From Pelagimonas sp. (GTDB lineage: Bacteria; Pseudomonadota; Alphaproteobacteria; Rhodobacterales; Rhodobacteraceae), in NCBI GenBank assembly GCA_025210455.1, contig JAOARQ010000039.1:1-38065 (forward strand): DNA of 38,065 nt. The letters run 5' to 3'. How positions within the stretch are numbered: the first letter of the stretch is position 1; every line of letters begins with the position of its first letter. Shown here in pieces: positions 8,772 to 17,009 of this stretch. Both the position numbers and the translations under genes were made by a program. The notes under the pieces are model-generated. The model was not told the DNA's origin. It was given only the letters and a program-made list of their open reading frames with translations, and searched no databases.

Positions 8772-10568
8772 TCATTTGTTGCGCATCGTGTCGCGGAACA
8801 AGGCTTTCGCCAGTGCCACACACATCAGACCCATCACCATGGTAAAGGGCAGGGCGCCGATGATCATGGCGTTGCGCATCGCATCCAGCGGGTTGTTTTC
8901 CCCCGCCGCCAGGATCAGTGCGCCAATGACTGACAGCAGGATCAGACCCCAGACGATCTTGTGCTTATTGCCAATTTCCTGATCGCCACCAGACATAATG
9001 GTGTTCATCACCAGAATGCCCGAGTCAGCCGAGGTGACAAGGAATGTCAGGATCAGCACAACGCACATCACGGTGATCAGGCTCAGGAACGGGCCGCTGA
9101 TCATTTCACCCAGCGTCACAAACAGCTTGGCGGTGTTTGACGCGCCGATGATTGCGCCGTCTGCGCCGCCTGTCAGCTCCAGATCAATTGCGGTGCCGCC
9201 CAGAATGGTCATCCAAGCAAAGCACACCAGCGCCGGGGCAAAGACACAGCCGATGATGAACTCACGGATGGTGCGGCCCTTGGAGATGCGCGCAAGGAAC
9301 AGACCAACGAAGGGCGAAAAGGCGATCCACCAGGCCCAGTAGAAGGTTGTCCAGCCAGCTTGCCAGCCGAACTGACGACCCTGTTCACCGGCGGCATAGG
9401 CCGCTGCCAGGGTTTCTGCGGGCAGGGCGGCAGCGTCGCCTTCCAGCCCGGAAACAAACCCGTCGTAAGAGCCCCAGGCATTGGTTGCCCCACCGCGCAA
9501 AGCATCCGCATGTGCTGCGGCATCCGCAGGCAAGGCGGCTGCAAACTCAGCAGCAGACTGCGGACCATAGGCCCCAAAGCTGAGCGACAGGAAGTTGGCC
9601 ATATAGTCAACCAGCGCGCTGACATAGGTGCTCATGGCGAAGACGAACGAGCCGAAAATCACGAAGACAAGCAGCAAGATCAGCGACAGCACAAGGTTAA
9701 GGTTCGACAGGTATTTCACCCCGCGACCAACCCCGGACACCGCCGACAGGATCGACAGACCCATGATCACGATCAGACCGGCAATCAGACCCACGGTGCT
9801 GGGCACAGGGGCATCGCCGCTCAGGTTCATGATCCATTCCATCCCGGTGATCGCATAGAGACCGTCGATGAACTGGCTGACGCCAAAGCCGATGGTCACA
9901 GAGACACCCAGAATTGTTGCAACAACACCCAGAACGTCCACAACATGCCCAAGGAAGCCGTTCATCAGCTTGCCAAACAGCGGCGTCAGGGCCGAACGGA
10001 TGGTCAGCGGCATATCGCGGGTATAGGCGTAGTAGGCCAGCGACAGACCGGTCACCACATAGATCGCCCAGGCGTGAAAGCCATAGTGCAGGTATGTGTA
10101 ACGGTATGCCGATTGCACGGCGTCTTCGCTATTGGCGTCGGTCGCGCCCGCCAGCACAACAGGGTTTGACCCCCAGAGGCCCAGCGGTTCGGCGGTGGCG
10201 AAAACCATCAGGCCCACACCCAGACCAGCCCCGAACATCATCGAGAACCAGGAGAAATCCGAGAACTCGGGCTTTTCGCCATCGGGGCCCAGACGCAGTT
10301 TTCCAGTCTGCGGCAGGATCGCCAATGCAACGAGGAAGAAGATGAACAGGCCTACAATGATAATGTAGAAACTGTTGAACTTCTCCAGCAAGGCCCAGTT
10401 CAGGCTGCCCAGAACGCCATTGGCATTTGCAGGCCAGATCAGCGCCCACAGGACAAGCCCGATCATGATTCCTTTGCTGAGCAGTGCGATTTCTAGCGAA
10501 TGCCCCTTATAGAAGCCCTCTGAAGATGTGTTGATCTCCAGATCCGTGAAAGGTGGTTTAATTGACAT
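8772..10568 (-). CDS. BCCT-family betaine/carnitine/choline transporter
   Basis: This 598-residue membrane protein has about twelve transmembrane segments and the BCCT signature. A glycine-rich helix (MFGAGLGVGLMVF) is followed by AEP, and the tryptophan-rich motif of the family appears as FYWAWWIAFSPFVGLFLARISKGRT. It carries quaternary ammonium compounds such as carnitine, betaine or choline. A long alanine-rich insertion between two helices (DAAAHADALRGG onward) is unusual. The start MSIKPPF has a strong GGGAGG ribosome site; an upstream in-frame ATG has none. It shares its strand with the oxygenase reductase gene only 32 bases upstream, so uptake and oxidation are probably co-transcribed. 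Confidence 0.93.
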   Translation of the reverse strand: MSIKPPFTDLEINTSSEGFYKGHSLEIALLSKGIMIGLVLWALIWPANANGVLGSLNWALLEKFNSFYIIIVGLFIFFLVALAILPQTGKLRLGPDGEKPEFSDFSWFSMMFGAGLGVGLMVFATAEPLGLWGSNPVVLAGATDANSEDAVQSAYRYTYLHYGFHAWAIYVVTGLSLAYYAYTRDMPLTIRSALTPLFGKLMNGFLGHVVDVLGVVATILGVSVTIGFGVSQFIDGLYAITGMEWIMNLSGDAPVPSTVGLIAGLIVIMGLSILSAVSGVGRGVKYLSNLNLVLSLILLLVFVIFGSFVFAMSTYVSALVDYMANFLSLSFGAYGPQSAAEFAAALPADAAAHADALRGGATNAWGSYDGFVSGLEGDAAALPAETLAAAYAAGEQGRQFGWQAGWTTFYWAWWIAFSPFVGLFLARISKGRTIREFIIGCVFAPALVCFAWMTILGGTAIDLELTGGADGAIIGASNTAKLFVTLGEMISGPFLSLITVMCVVLILTFLVTSADSGILVMNTIMSGGDQEIGNKHKIVWGLILLSVIGALILAAGENNPLDAMRNAMIIGALPFTMVMGLMCVALAKALFRDTMRNK

Positions 10569-10600
10569 GGTTCCTCCCTTGTCTATGTCCTTGGCGCTGG

Positions 10601-11545
10601 TCAAAGATCCAAGACCAGTCGCGTTCCTTTTGCGCGTGACACGCAGGTGCACATGTAGCTGTTGGTCGCCTGTTCTTCGGGGGTGAGAATCCCGTCGCGG
10701 TGGTCGATCTCTCCTTCAACCACATCAACCATACATGAGCCGCACAGCCCCTCAGAGCAGCCAACATCCACATGTACACCATTGGTTTTCAGCACCTCAA
10801 GGATCGTCTCCTGAGGGCTGACCTGATAAACGGCCCCGTTTGAGGCCAGTTCAATTTCAAAGCCTGCGCTTTCGCCGTGATCTGCATCGGTAATGGCGCT
10901 GAACCGTTCAAAGTGAATGGTCCCTCCGCGCATGGCTGTTCCCGCATCCAGAACCGCGTTCAGCATCGGTTCCGGGCCGCAGGTGTAGATATCACTGTCT
11001 ACCGGCAGGCTGCGCATAAGAGCAGGCAGATCAAAGCTGCCGTCAGTGTCGTCACAATGCAAGCGATACCATTCGTCCAGTCCCAGATCGCGGAACTTGC
11101 TGTCCATGGCCGCCAGGTCTTTGCTGCGCACCAGATAGATCACCTGAAAATCGCGCCCGGCATTCAGCAGTTCGCGCGCCATGGCCACCAGTGGGGTGGC
11201 CCCGATGCCGCCTGCGATCAGCGTGGCATAGCGGTTTTCCGATCCCAGCTTGAAATGGTTGCGCGGGCCGCCGATCTCGACTTGGGCACCCTCTTCCAGC
11301 GCATGCATCGCCAGCGATCCGCCGCGCCCGCCGTCTTCGCGTTTGACCGCGACATTCAGCGTGCGCCCATCAAGGCTCCAGCTCCAGATCGAATACTGAC
11401 GCACCAGATCGTCGCTCAGATGAACATCCACATGGGCGCCGGCCTCAAGCCCCTGAAACCGACCCTCAGCGATTTCAAAGGCGAAATCGCCGGTATCGGG
11501 GCTGAGGGGCGTTTTTCCGATCAGCCGCGCCTTCACTGTCTGCAT
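10601..11545 (-). CDS. cntB: Flavin/2Fe-2S oxygenase reductase, probable carnitine monooxygenase reductase
   Basis: This 314-residue protein is organised like phthalate dioxygenase reductase. It has a flavin domain with RQYSIW (49-54), a nucleotide-binding domain with AGGIGATPL (111-119) and CGPEPML (189-195), and a C-terminal plant-type 2Fe-2S domain (C263, C268, C271 and C299 or C301). It passes electrons from NAD(P)H to the Rieske oxygenase encoded divergently at 12767. The ATG at 11545 has GGGAGA five bases upstream and is preferred to a start 48 bases earlier. The gene symbol reflects its pairing with a CntA-like oxygenase and a BCCT transporter; the reductase itself does not define the substrate. 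Confidence 0.85.
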   Translation of the reverse strand: MQTVKARLIGKTPLSPDTGDFAFEIAEGRFQGLEAGAHVDVHLSDDLVRQYSIWSWSLDGRTLNVAVKREDGGRGGSLAMHALEEGAQVEIGGPRNHFKLGSENRYATLIAGGIGATPLVAMARELLNAGRDFQVIYLVRSKDLAAMDSKFRDLGLDEWYRLHCDDTDGSFDLPALMRSLPVDSDIYTCGPEPMLNAVLDAGTAMRGGTIHFERFSAITDADHGESAGFEIELASNGAVYQVSPQETILEVLKTNGVHVDVGCSEGLCGSCMVDVVEGEIDHRDGILTPEEQATNSYMCTCVSRAKGTRLVLDL

Positions 11546-11724
11546 CTGGGTCTCCCTGGGTTGCCTTGCCGACATTGGGTTCGGCCAATCCACACCTTTA
11601 CGCGGCCCTGTCGAAACAGAGCAGCGATTTGCCGTTAATAGGCACGAGGAAAGCGGCTGAACGCTTAGGAACTGAGAAAGTGCAATTCCAAGACTCGTTC
11701 AATTCGAAAAAAACTCAAATGTGG

Positions 11725-11739
11725 GTGAGTTGAACTCAC
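11725..11739. promoter_or_regulatory. Perfect palindrome, probable LysR operator
   Basis: GTGAGTTGAACTCAC is a 7-bp inverted repeat with a single central base. It sits 29 bases before the LysR start and inside the divergent promoter with the reductase gene. Its half TGAGTTGA recurs, as TCAACTCA, before the oxygenase gene (12669-12686). Position and recurrence point to an autoregulatory and pathway operator. Confidence 0.55.
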
Positions 11740-11767
11740 TCAAGCCAGCCCCGGGAGTTGAGCCGCG

Positions 11768-12676
11768 ATGTCAAGACGCCACTATGACCTGCCGCCGTTC
11801 ACCACGCTGGCCGCCTTTGAAGCGGCTGCGCGAAACATGAGTTTCAAAAACGCCGCGCGCGAACTGTCGGTCACGCCGGGGGCCGTCAGCCACCAGATCA
11901 AGGCGCTTGAGGCAGACCTGGGAAAGCCTCTGTTTCTGCGCCAGCATCGGGGCGTTCAGCTGACACCGGATGGCGAAGCACTTTTTGCAACTTTAGCGGA
12001 TAACTTTCAACAGATTTCGCGTCAACTGTCACGTATCCGCCAATTTGGAGACGAAGAGGTTGTCACAGTCGGATCGACGACAGCGGTGGCGGCGCTGTGG
12101 TTGTCGCCAACTGTGATTGATTTCTGGCGCGAATTTCCCGACATCAATGTGCACCAGGTGACGCAGGATCGCCCGTTTGAACACGTGCGTGATCTGGATT
12201 TCTTCATTTGCTATGGTCAGGCGCCGGGGGTGCACCTTGAGCAGACACCAGTCTATCGCGATGATCTGGTGCCGGTTGCTTCGCCTGAGATCGCCGCACA
12301 GTTGCAGGGGATCACTTTGGAAGAGCTGGCGCAGCAGCGTCTGATCAATCTTGAAGATACCGGTCAGACCTGGACACAATGGGCAGATTGGTTTTCCGGG
12401 CTGGGGCATAAAGGTGATCTGAATTTAGGGTCACGTGTTACCAGCTATTCCGTGGCGCTGCAGTTTGCGCGCAAGGGGGCGGGAATTTCTTTGGGCTGGA
12501 AGCGTCTGGTTGCCCCCATGCTGGAAAGCGGAAAGCTTGCGGTGATTGAACCCTTCAGCCTGCCAGCCCCTCATCAGTTTTATCTTTGTGGTCAATCGGA
12601 TGAACAGCTTTCCAAGGGGGCGAAAAAACTGCGGTCGTGGATTTTACGCGAGGCGCATGAACCTGAGGTGAGATGA
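11768..12676 (+). CDS. LysR-family regulator of the carnitine/quaternary amine cluster (GcvA-like)
   Basis: This 302-residue LysR regulator has an N-terminal helix-turn-helix (about 10-65, including NMSFKNAARELSVTPGAVSH). Its effector domain resembles the GcvA branch, which often controls amino-acid and amine catabolism. It lies between the divergent reductase/transporter genes and the oxygenase/dehydrogenase genes, the standard position for a cluster-specific activator. A palindrome directly upstream and a related imperfect palindrome spanning its own stop codon are candidate binding sites. The ligand is inferred to be carnitine or another quaternary amine from context only. Confidence 0.9.
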   Translation: MSRRHYDLPPFTTLAAFEAAARNMSFKNAARELSVTPGAVSHQIKALEADLGKPLFLRQHRGVQLTPDGEALFATLADNFQQISRQLSRIRQFGDEEVVTVGSTTAVAALWLSPTVIDFWREFPDINVHQVTQDRPFEHVRDLDFFICYGQAPGVHLEQTPVYRDDLVPVASPEIAAQLQGITLEELAQQRLINLEDTGQTWTQWADWFSGLGHKGDLNLGSRVTSYSVALQFARKGAGISLGWKRLVAPMLESGKLAVIEPFSLPAPHQFYLCGQSDEQLSKGAKKLRSWILREAHEPEVR

Positions 12677-12686
12677 AATCAACTCA
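12669..12686. promoter_or_regulatory. Imperfect palindrome before oxygenase gene, probable operator
   Basis: TGAGATGAAATCAACTCA has arms TGAGATGA and TCAACTCA that match as an inverted repeat in 7 of 8 positions. It overlaps the LysR stop codon and lies about 80 bases before the oxygenase start. The TCAACTCA half equals the half-site at 11725-11739 on the other strand. Confidence 0.45.
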
Positions 12687-12766
12687 GACTGAACTTTTCT
12701 CGTATTGAGCAAGGTCGGTTCTCTCCTTCATTTGGCGCAAAAGCCAGATACGCCATGGAGAGTTTG

Positions 12767-13924
12767 ATGAACAAACACGCCCCCCTAGCTTCGGTCCTCA
12801 GAGACGTGAATACGGCCAATGGTCTGCCGAATGCACATTACATTGATCCAGCTGTTTTTGCAGAAGAAAAAGAGACTGTGCTTTTTGCCAACTGGTCGGG
12901 CATCGGCTTTGGCAAAGACATCCCCGATGCGGGGGACGCCAAGCCCGTAAACTTCCTTGGTATGCCGCTGTTGATGGTGCGTGACCGTACCGGTGAGATC
13001 GGCGTGTTTCAGAATACCTGTCGTCACCGGGGCATGATCCTTGTGGACAAGCCGCAAAAGATCCGTGGCGCTATTCGCTGCCCCTATCACAGCTGGTGCT
13101 ATGGGCTGAATGGCGAGTTGCGGACTGCACCGCATGTGGGTGGCCCGGGTCAGAATACCCATGAAGATGTGGATTTCTCCAAGCTGGGCCTGCTGCGCAT
13201 TCGGTCCTATGTCTGGCGCGATGTCGTCTTTGTGAACATTGATGGCAATGCGCCTGCGTTTGAAGAGGTGCACGCAGAGCTGATGGAGCGCTGGAAAGAG
13301 TTCGACCAGCCGATGTATCACGGTGGCGAAGGCGCATCGGTGGAACTGACACTGGATGCGAACTGGAAGCTGGCTGTAGAAAACTACTGCGAAAGCTATC
13401 ACCTGCCCTGGGTGCATCCGGGTCTGAACAGCTATTCCCGTCTGGAAGACCACTATAATATCAATGAGCTGGGCAAGTACTCGGGGCAGGGCACCTATGT
13501 GTATACTCAGTTCGAAGGTGATGCTGGCGAAAAGCTGGCAGATTTCGAAGGGCTCAGCGAGAAATGGACTGAGGGCGCGGAATATATCGTGGTCTACCCC
13601 AATGTGTTGCTAGGGGTGCAGCGTGATCACGGCTTTGCCTTTATCCTTGAACCGGTGAACTGTGAAAAAACCGTCGAACACATCGAGCTATACTATGCGC
13701 AAAAACCCGAAGATGCGCCAGAACATGAAGCCCTGCGGGCCAAAAATGCGGATCTCTGGCGCACGGTGTTCCAGGAAGATGTTTTTGTGGTGGAGGGCAT
13801 GCAAAAGGGCCGCCATGGGGTGAAGTTCGACGGCGGGCGGTTCTCGCCAGCGATGGACGGGCCAACGCATTGTTTTCACCATTGGGTTGCGACGCAGGTT
13901 GAAAAGGGTCGCGAAGAAGCATGA
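12767..13924 (+). CDS. cntA: Rieske non-heme iron oxygenase, probable carnitine monooxygenase
   Basis: This 385-residue oxygenase alpha subunit has a Rieske centre with C85/H87 (CRH) and C105/H108 (CPYH). Its mononuclear iron site has H212, H217 and probably D338. The residue three before the first iron histidine, which normally bridges the two centres, is glutamate (E209 in CESYH) instead of aspartate. That replacement is a described hallmark of carnitine monooxygenase CntA/YeaW, which splits carnitine to trimethylamine and malic semialdehyde. Reductase, BCCT transporter, LysR regulator and a coupled aldehyde dehydrogenase complete the expected set. GGAG before the second ATG decides this start; the ATG at 12755 has no ribosome site. 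Glycine betaine, gamma-butyrobetaine or stachydrine are alternative substrates. Confidence 0.8.
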   Translation: MNKHAPLASVLRDVNTANGLPNAHYIDPAVFAEEKETVLFANWSGIGFGKDIPDAGDAKPVNFLGMPLLMVRDRTGEIGVFQNTCRHRGMILVDKPQKIRGAIRCPYHSWCYGLNGELRTAPHVGGPGQNTHEDVDFSKLGLLRIRSYVWRDVVFVNIDGNAPAFEEVHAELMERWKEFDQPMYHGGEGASVELTLDANWKLAVENYCESYHLPWVHPGLNSYSRLEDHYNINELGKYSGQGTYVYTQFEGDAGEKLADFEGLSEKWTEGAEYIVVYPNVLLGVQRDHGFAFILEPVNCEKTVEHIELYYAQKPEDAPEHEALRAKNADLWRTVFQEDVFVVEGMQKGRHGVKFDGGRFSPAMDGPTHCFHHWVATQVEKGREEA

Positions 13925-15372
13925 GCGATTTTATCAAGGACGGTCTGGCCAGAAACTATCTGGCCGGCGCCTGGGTTGAAGGGGATGACGGCGCGTCCAT
14001 AGCCGTCGAAGATCCTGGCAATCAGCAACATGTGGCAGATTGCGCCAAGGCAGGCGAGGCAACACTGGCCAAGGCGCTGGACGCTGCGCGCGCCTCGTTT
14101 GATCGCGGCGATCTGGCCGATTTGAATCCTTCGGCGCGGGGGCGGTTGATGATCCGCATCGCGCAGGAAATTCGCGCCATAGCCCCGGAAGGGGCGCAGC
14201 TGCTGTGTCGCGAAAGCGGCAAAGCCCTGTCTGCCGCCCATGACGAATTCGAAGAGGCGGCGCAGTATTTCGAATATTACGGCGGTGTTGCGGATAAGAT
14301 CGAAGGCAAGTCGATCCCGCTGGGGCCTGATTATGTGGATTACACTGTGTTCGAACCCTATGGGGTGTCGGCGCAGATCGTGCCGTGGAATTTTCCGGTG
14401 TCGATTGCCGCACGCTCGCTTGCGCCGTCAATGGCGGCGGGGAATGCCACTATTGTGAAATCCCCTGAACTGGATCCGATTGCGCTGGCCCTGCTGGGCA
14501 CGGCGTTGGAGCGCGCCGAAGTGCCAGCGGGGGCGGTGTCGATCCTGAACGGTATCGGTGCTGATCTGGGGGCGCGGTTGGCGGCCAGTTCCGAAGTGGA
14601 TCAGATCGTGTTCACTGGATCTGTCGCGACCGGGCAGCATATCCTGCGCTCAGCGGCGGATAATGTGGTGCCATCGCTGATGGAACTGGGGGGGAAATCT
14701 GCGGCCGTGGCCTTTGAGGATGCGGACCTTGAGACGCTGATCAGCAGTCTGAAAAGCGGGATTTTCTACAATGCCGGGCAAGTCTGTTCTGCCATGGCGC
14801 GGGTGCTGGTGCATCGTTCGATCTATGATCAGGCGGTTGAGCGCGCCGCCGAGCTGGCCAATGGCCTGCGCGTGGGGCACGGTCTGGACGAGCCAGAGCA
14901 CACCCCGCTGGTTTCCGCCCAGCAGCTTGAGCGCGTCGAGGCGCTGACCTCTACCGCGCGGCAAGATGGTGCGCGGGTCGCCGCCGGGGGCGCACGTCTG
15001 GATCGGGCGGGCTATTTCATGGCGCCAACCATTCTGGCAGATGTCGACCCGGCTAGCCGCGTCGCGCAGGAAGAGATCTTTGGCCCCGTCACCTGTTTTA
15101 CCCCGTTCGACACCGAAGCCGAGGCCATTGCCATGGCAAATGGCACCGAATTTGGGCTGGTGGCCGGGATCTTTACCCGCGACCTGACACGAGCCCACCG
15201 CGTGGCCCGCAAACTGCGCGCAGGGCAGGTCTTTGTGAACGAATGGTTTGCAGGCGGTATTTCCACCCCCTTCGGCGGTGTGGGGAAATCCGGCTTTGGC
15301 CGCGAAAAAGGGCTTGAGGCGCTGTATAACTACGTGCGCACCAAGAACATCGCGATTTCTTTGAAAGGGTGA
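13921..15372 (+). CDS. Aldehyde dehydrogenase, probable malic semialdehyde dehydrogenase
   Basis: This 483-residue aldehyde dehydrogenase is of the betaine-aldehyde-like branch. N157 (PWNFP), general base E255 (LMELGGK) and nucleophile C289 (NAGQVC) are in place, and the C-terminus has FGGVGKSGFGREKG. It overlaps the oxygenase gene by four bases (ATGA), so the two proteins are made together. If the oxygenase cleaves carnitine, this enzyme would oxidise malic semialdehyde to malate for central metabolism. If the substrate were another amine, the aldehyde would differ. The enzyme class is sure, the substrate follows only from context. Confidence 0.88.
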   Translation: MSDFIKDGLARNYLAGAWVEGDDGASIAVEDPGNQQHVADCAKAGEATLAKALDAARASFDRGDLADLNPSARGRLMIRIAQEIRAIAPEGAQLLCRESGKALSAAHDEFEEAAQYFEYYGGVADKIEGKSIPLGPDYVDYTVFEPYGVSAQIVPWNFPVSIAARSLAPSMAAGNATIVKSPELDPIALALLGTALERAEVPAGAVSILNGIGADLGARLAASSEVDQIVFTGSVATGQHILRSAADNVVPSLMELGGKSAAVAFEDADLETLISSLKSGIFYNAGQVCSAMARVLVHRSIYDQAVERAAELANGLRVGHGLDEPEHTPLVSAQQLERVEALTSTARQDGARVAAGGARLDRAGYFMAPTILADVDPASRVAQEEIFGPVTCFTPFDTEAEAIAMANGTEFGLVAGIFTRDLTRAHRVARKLRAGQVFVNEWFAGGISTPFGGVGKSGFGREKGLEALYNYVRTKNIAISLKG

Positions 15373-15377
15373 GGGCG

Positions 15378-15620
15378 ATGGATCTGCACGAGTTGGACAA
15401 GCAGCTGCTGCAGGCCCATGCCGATGCGAATGTGCCTGCGCTGATCGATCTCTATCATCAGGCCGCCCGCCTTGCAGAAGAGCGGCAAGACCACGACGCC
15501 TGTTGTTTCTATCTGACCCACGCCTTTGTGTTCGCGCTGGAACACGGCGCACCAGAGGCGGATGAATTGAACCGCAAGCTCTATGAACGTGGCCGCGCCC
15601 ACAGACTTGCGTTCACCTAG
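15378..15620 (+). CDS. Small helical protein of unknown function
   Basis: An 80-residue protein that starts five bases after the aldehyde dehydrogenase stop, with GAGGG just before its ATG, so it is very probably the last gene of the oxygenase operon. It is rich in leucine, alanine and charged residues and is predicted by eye to be all helical, in a pattern like a pair of tetratricopeptide helices (LIDLYHQAARLAEER and CCFYLTHAFVFALEHG). No signal peptide or membrane segment is seen. I do not recognise the family. A stabilising or adaptor role for the oxygenase system is possible but not shown. Confidence 0.7.
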   Translation: MDLHELDKQLLQAHADANVPALIDLYHQAARLAEERQDHDACCFYLTHAFVFALEHGAPEADELNRKLYERGRAHRLAFT

Positions 15621-15701
15621 CCCTCACCTTTGAATTTGCTGATGATCTGCTGTGCTGGGCGTCTGACGCTTCACCAAGTTGAGCACCGCCAGATTAGTTT
15701 G

Positions 15702-16022
15702 ATGAGGACAATGCAGGTTCTCGACCTCTACACCGTGGGCTGTTCTCTCATCTTCATTGATGACCAAAGTCCCAAAAAAGGTGGACACGCCAAGTACCAT
15801 GAAATCGATGTCGTGGTTTCACACGATGAGAATGGCAAAGCCCATGTCAGAGCTTGTCCGGATCAAGAAGGTTTCGATCCGGAGGTCGATATCACGCATT
15901 GCCCACAGGACGTCCACGAGGCACTTTCAGGTTCACAATTTCGTCTACAGGTCAGCCTAAAATCCGACGGCATGATAAGAAGCCATCATAGTTGGGATTT
16001 TGACGTGATCGATGACGAATAG
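15702..16022 (+). CDS. Hypothetical protein at the left edge of the mosaic island
   Basis: A roughly 106-residue acidic soluble protein that I do not recognise. It has alternating hydrophobic strands (VLDLYTVGCSLIFIDD, EIDVVVSHDENGK) and an acidic end (FDVIDDE). Two ATGs (15702 and 15711) are possible, neither with a good ribosome site. Base composition is lower in GC than the operon to the left, which places the island border between about 15620 and 15700. Neighbouring genes do not suggest a function. Confidence 0.45.
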   Translation: MRTMQVLDLYTVGCSLIFIDDQSPKKGGHAKYHEIDVVVSHDENGKAHVRACPDQEGFDPEVDITHCPQDVHEALSGSQFRLQVSLKSDGMIRSHHSWDFDVIDDE

Positions 16023-16088
16023 CCTCGACATCAATGTTACAACCTTGGCCCAAGTGACCTCCTCCCGACATGCTGAAGGAAGCCGTGT

Positions 16089-17003
16089 TCATGCTGCGAG
16101 CGGCATGGTGTTCCGTGCAAGACGTTGGCGAATTTTCTCCTTCGTCTTGTCGACGTTCTTCAAAGATTCGAGTTCTGCATCAAGTGTTTCGTAGAGCCCC
16201 AGGGTTTTGCCGCCCCGCCATTTCTGACTGGTGAACGCAGCAACGATCTGTTCGACGAAGTCGAGCCTATCAATGTTGTCTGCGTCGTTGAGATGGGCAG
16301 CTTCTTCTCCCTCGAGGGGAATTGCGAGCCGTTGCTGAATAAAGCTCACCCACTTTGCCAATAGGGAATCCTCGTCAATGTCCTTGATGCTGTCAAATCT
16401 CAGAAGAATCCCTGTGGCGACACTTTTCACGATCTCGGGAAAGACATGCGCGGCGAACAGTGGATCGTCGACGAATTTGTGGAAATAGTCGGCGTGCACG
16501 AACACCTCGAAGTCTCCTTGCCCATCCCAGCCGACTTGCCAAATGCGATCCCCAATGCTCGTTGAGGGTTTGGGATGAAAGATACCCTGGTTCTGTTCTC
16601 CTGAGCCTTCGTCCCCACTGCCGGTATGGAGCCTTACACGCCCACCCGTTGCGGCGAGGATCTTCCTTGAAGCATCTACAGAACGTGAAATCACCTTCAG
16701 GCGAAATTCTAAGTTTGCTCCATCCGGGATCTCATGCAACTCGATTTCATCCTCGTACCTGTATTCCGGAAGCACATGTCGACGGATGTCGCCGAGCGCG
16801 AAGACATCGAGTACGAACTCCTTAGGTTCTTCTTTGTCGGGCTTGCACTCTTTCTCGATCGCGGCCCGGTCGAATTTTGCATGTATTCGGACAGTTTCCC
16901 CTTGGCGGTCAATGAGTTGTAAAGAGAAAAGCTCGATTTTCTGTTTGATCCGAGCTCGGCCAGTGAAATTATGCGTGTCGTTGAATTCAAGCTGAATGGT
17001 CAT
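16089..17003 (-). CDS. Hypothetical protein, 304 aa, promoter region replaced by IS end
   Basis: A complete reading frame with no family I recognise. The N-terminal 130 residues look beta-rich (MTIQLEFNDTHNF, ELFSLQLIDRQGETVRIHAKF). A middle segment contains tryptophans and a possible interaction surface (IWQVGWDGQGDFEVFVHAD). The C-terminal third is helical with a charged end. No signal peptide, membrane segment or catalytic motif is evident. The end of an IS3-type element lies seven bases upstream of the start codon, so the native promoter and ribosome site are lost unless the IS supplies them. It lies in an island with remnants of ATPase, peptidase and helicase genes of the kind found in defence loci, but that says nothing certain about its role. 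Confidence 0.65.
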   Translation of the reverse strand: MTIQLEFNDTHNFTGRARIKQKIELFSLQLIDRQGETVRIHAKFDRAAIEKECKPDKEEPKEFVLDVFALGDIRRHVLPEYRYEDEIELHEIPDGANLEFRLKVISRSVDASRKILAATGGRVRLHTGSGDEGSGEQNQGIFHPKPSTSIGDRIWQVGWDGQGDFEVFVHADYFHKFVDDPLFAAHVFPEIVKSVATGILLRFDSIKDIDEDSLLAKWVSFIQQRLAIPLEGEEAAHLNDADNIDRLDFVEQIVAAFTSQKWRGGKTLGLYETLDAELESLKNVDKTKEKIRQRLARNTMPLAA

Positions 17004-17009
17004 CGGCTA

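Noticed and set aside
9360-10169. 269-codon frame on the plus strand opposite the BCCT gene
   Set aside because: It is exactly antisense to conserved transporter sequence, has a Gln/His/Arg-rich composition typical of antisense frames, and no ribosome site.
14650-15552. 300-codon minus-strand frame opposite the aldehyde dehydrogenase
   Set aside because: Antisense shadow of a gene with intact catalytic residues.
15600-15700. Possible second attachment site (copy of the tRNA-Phe 3' end) at the left island border
   Set aside because: I looked for the CCCGGGC and TTCGATTCC parts of the tRNA 3' end and saw no matching copy.
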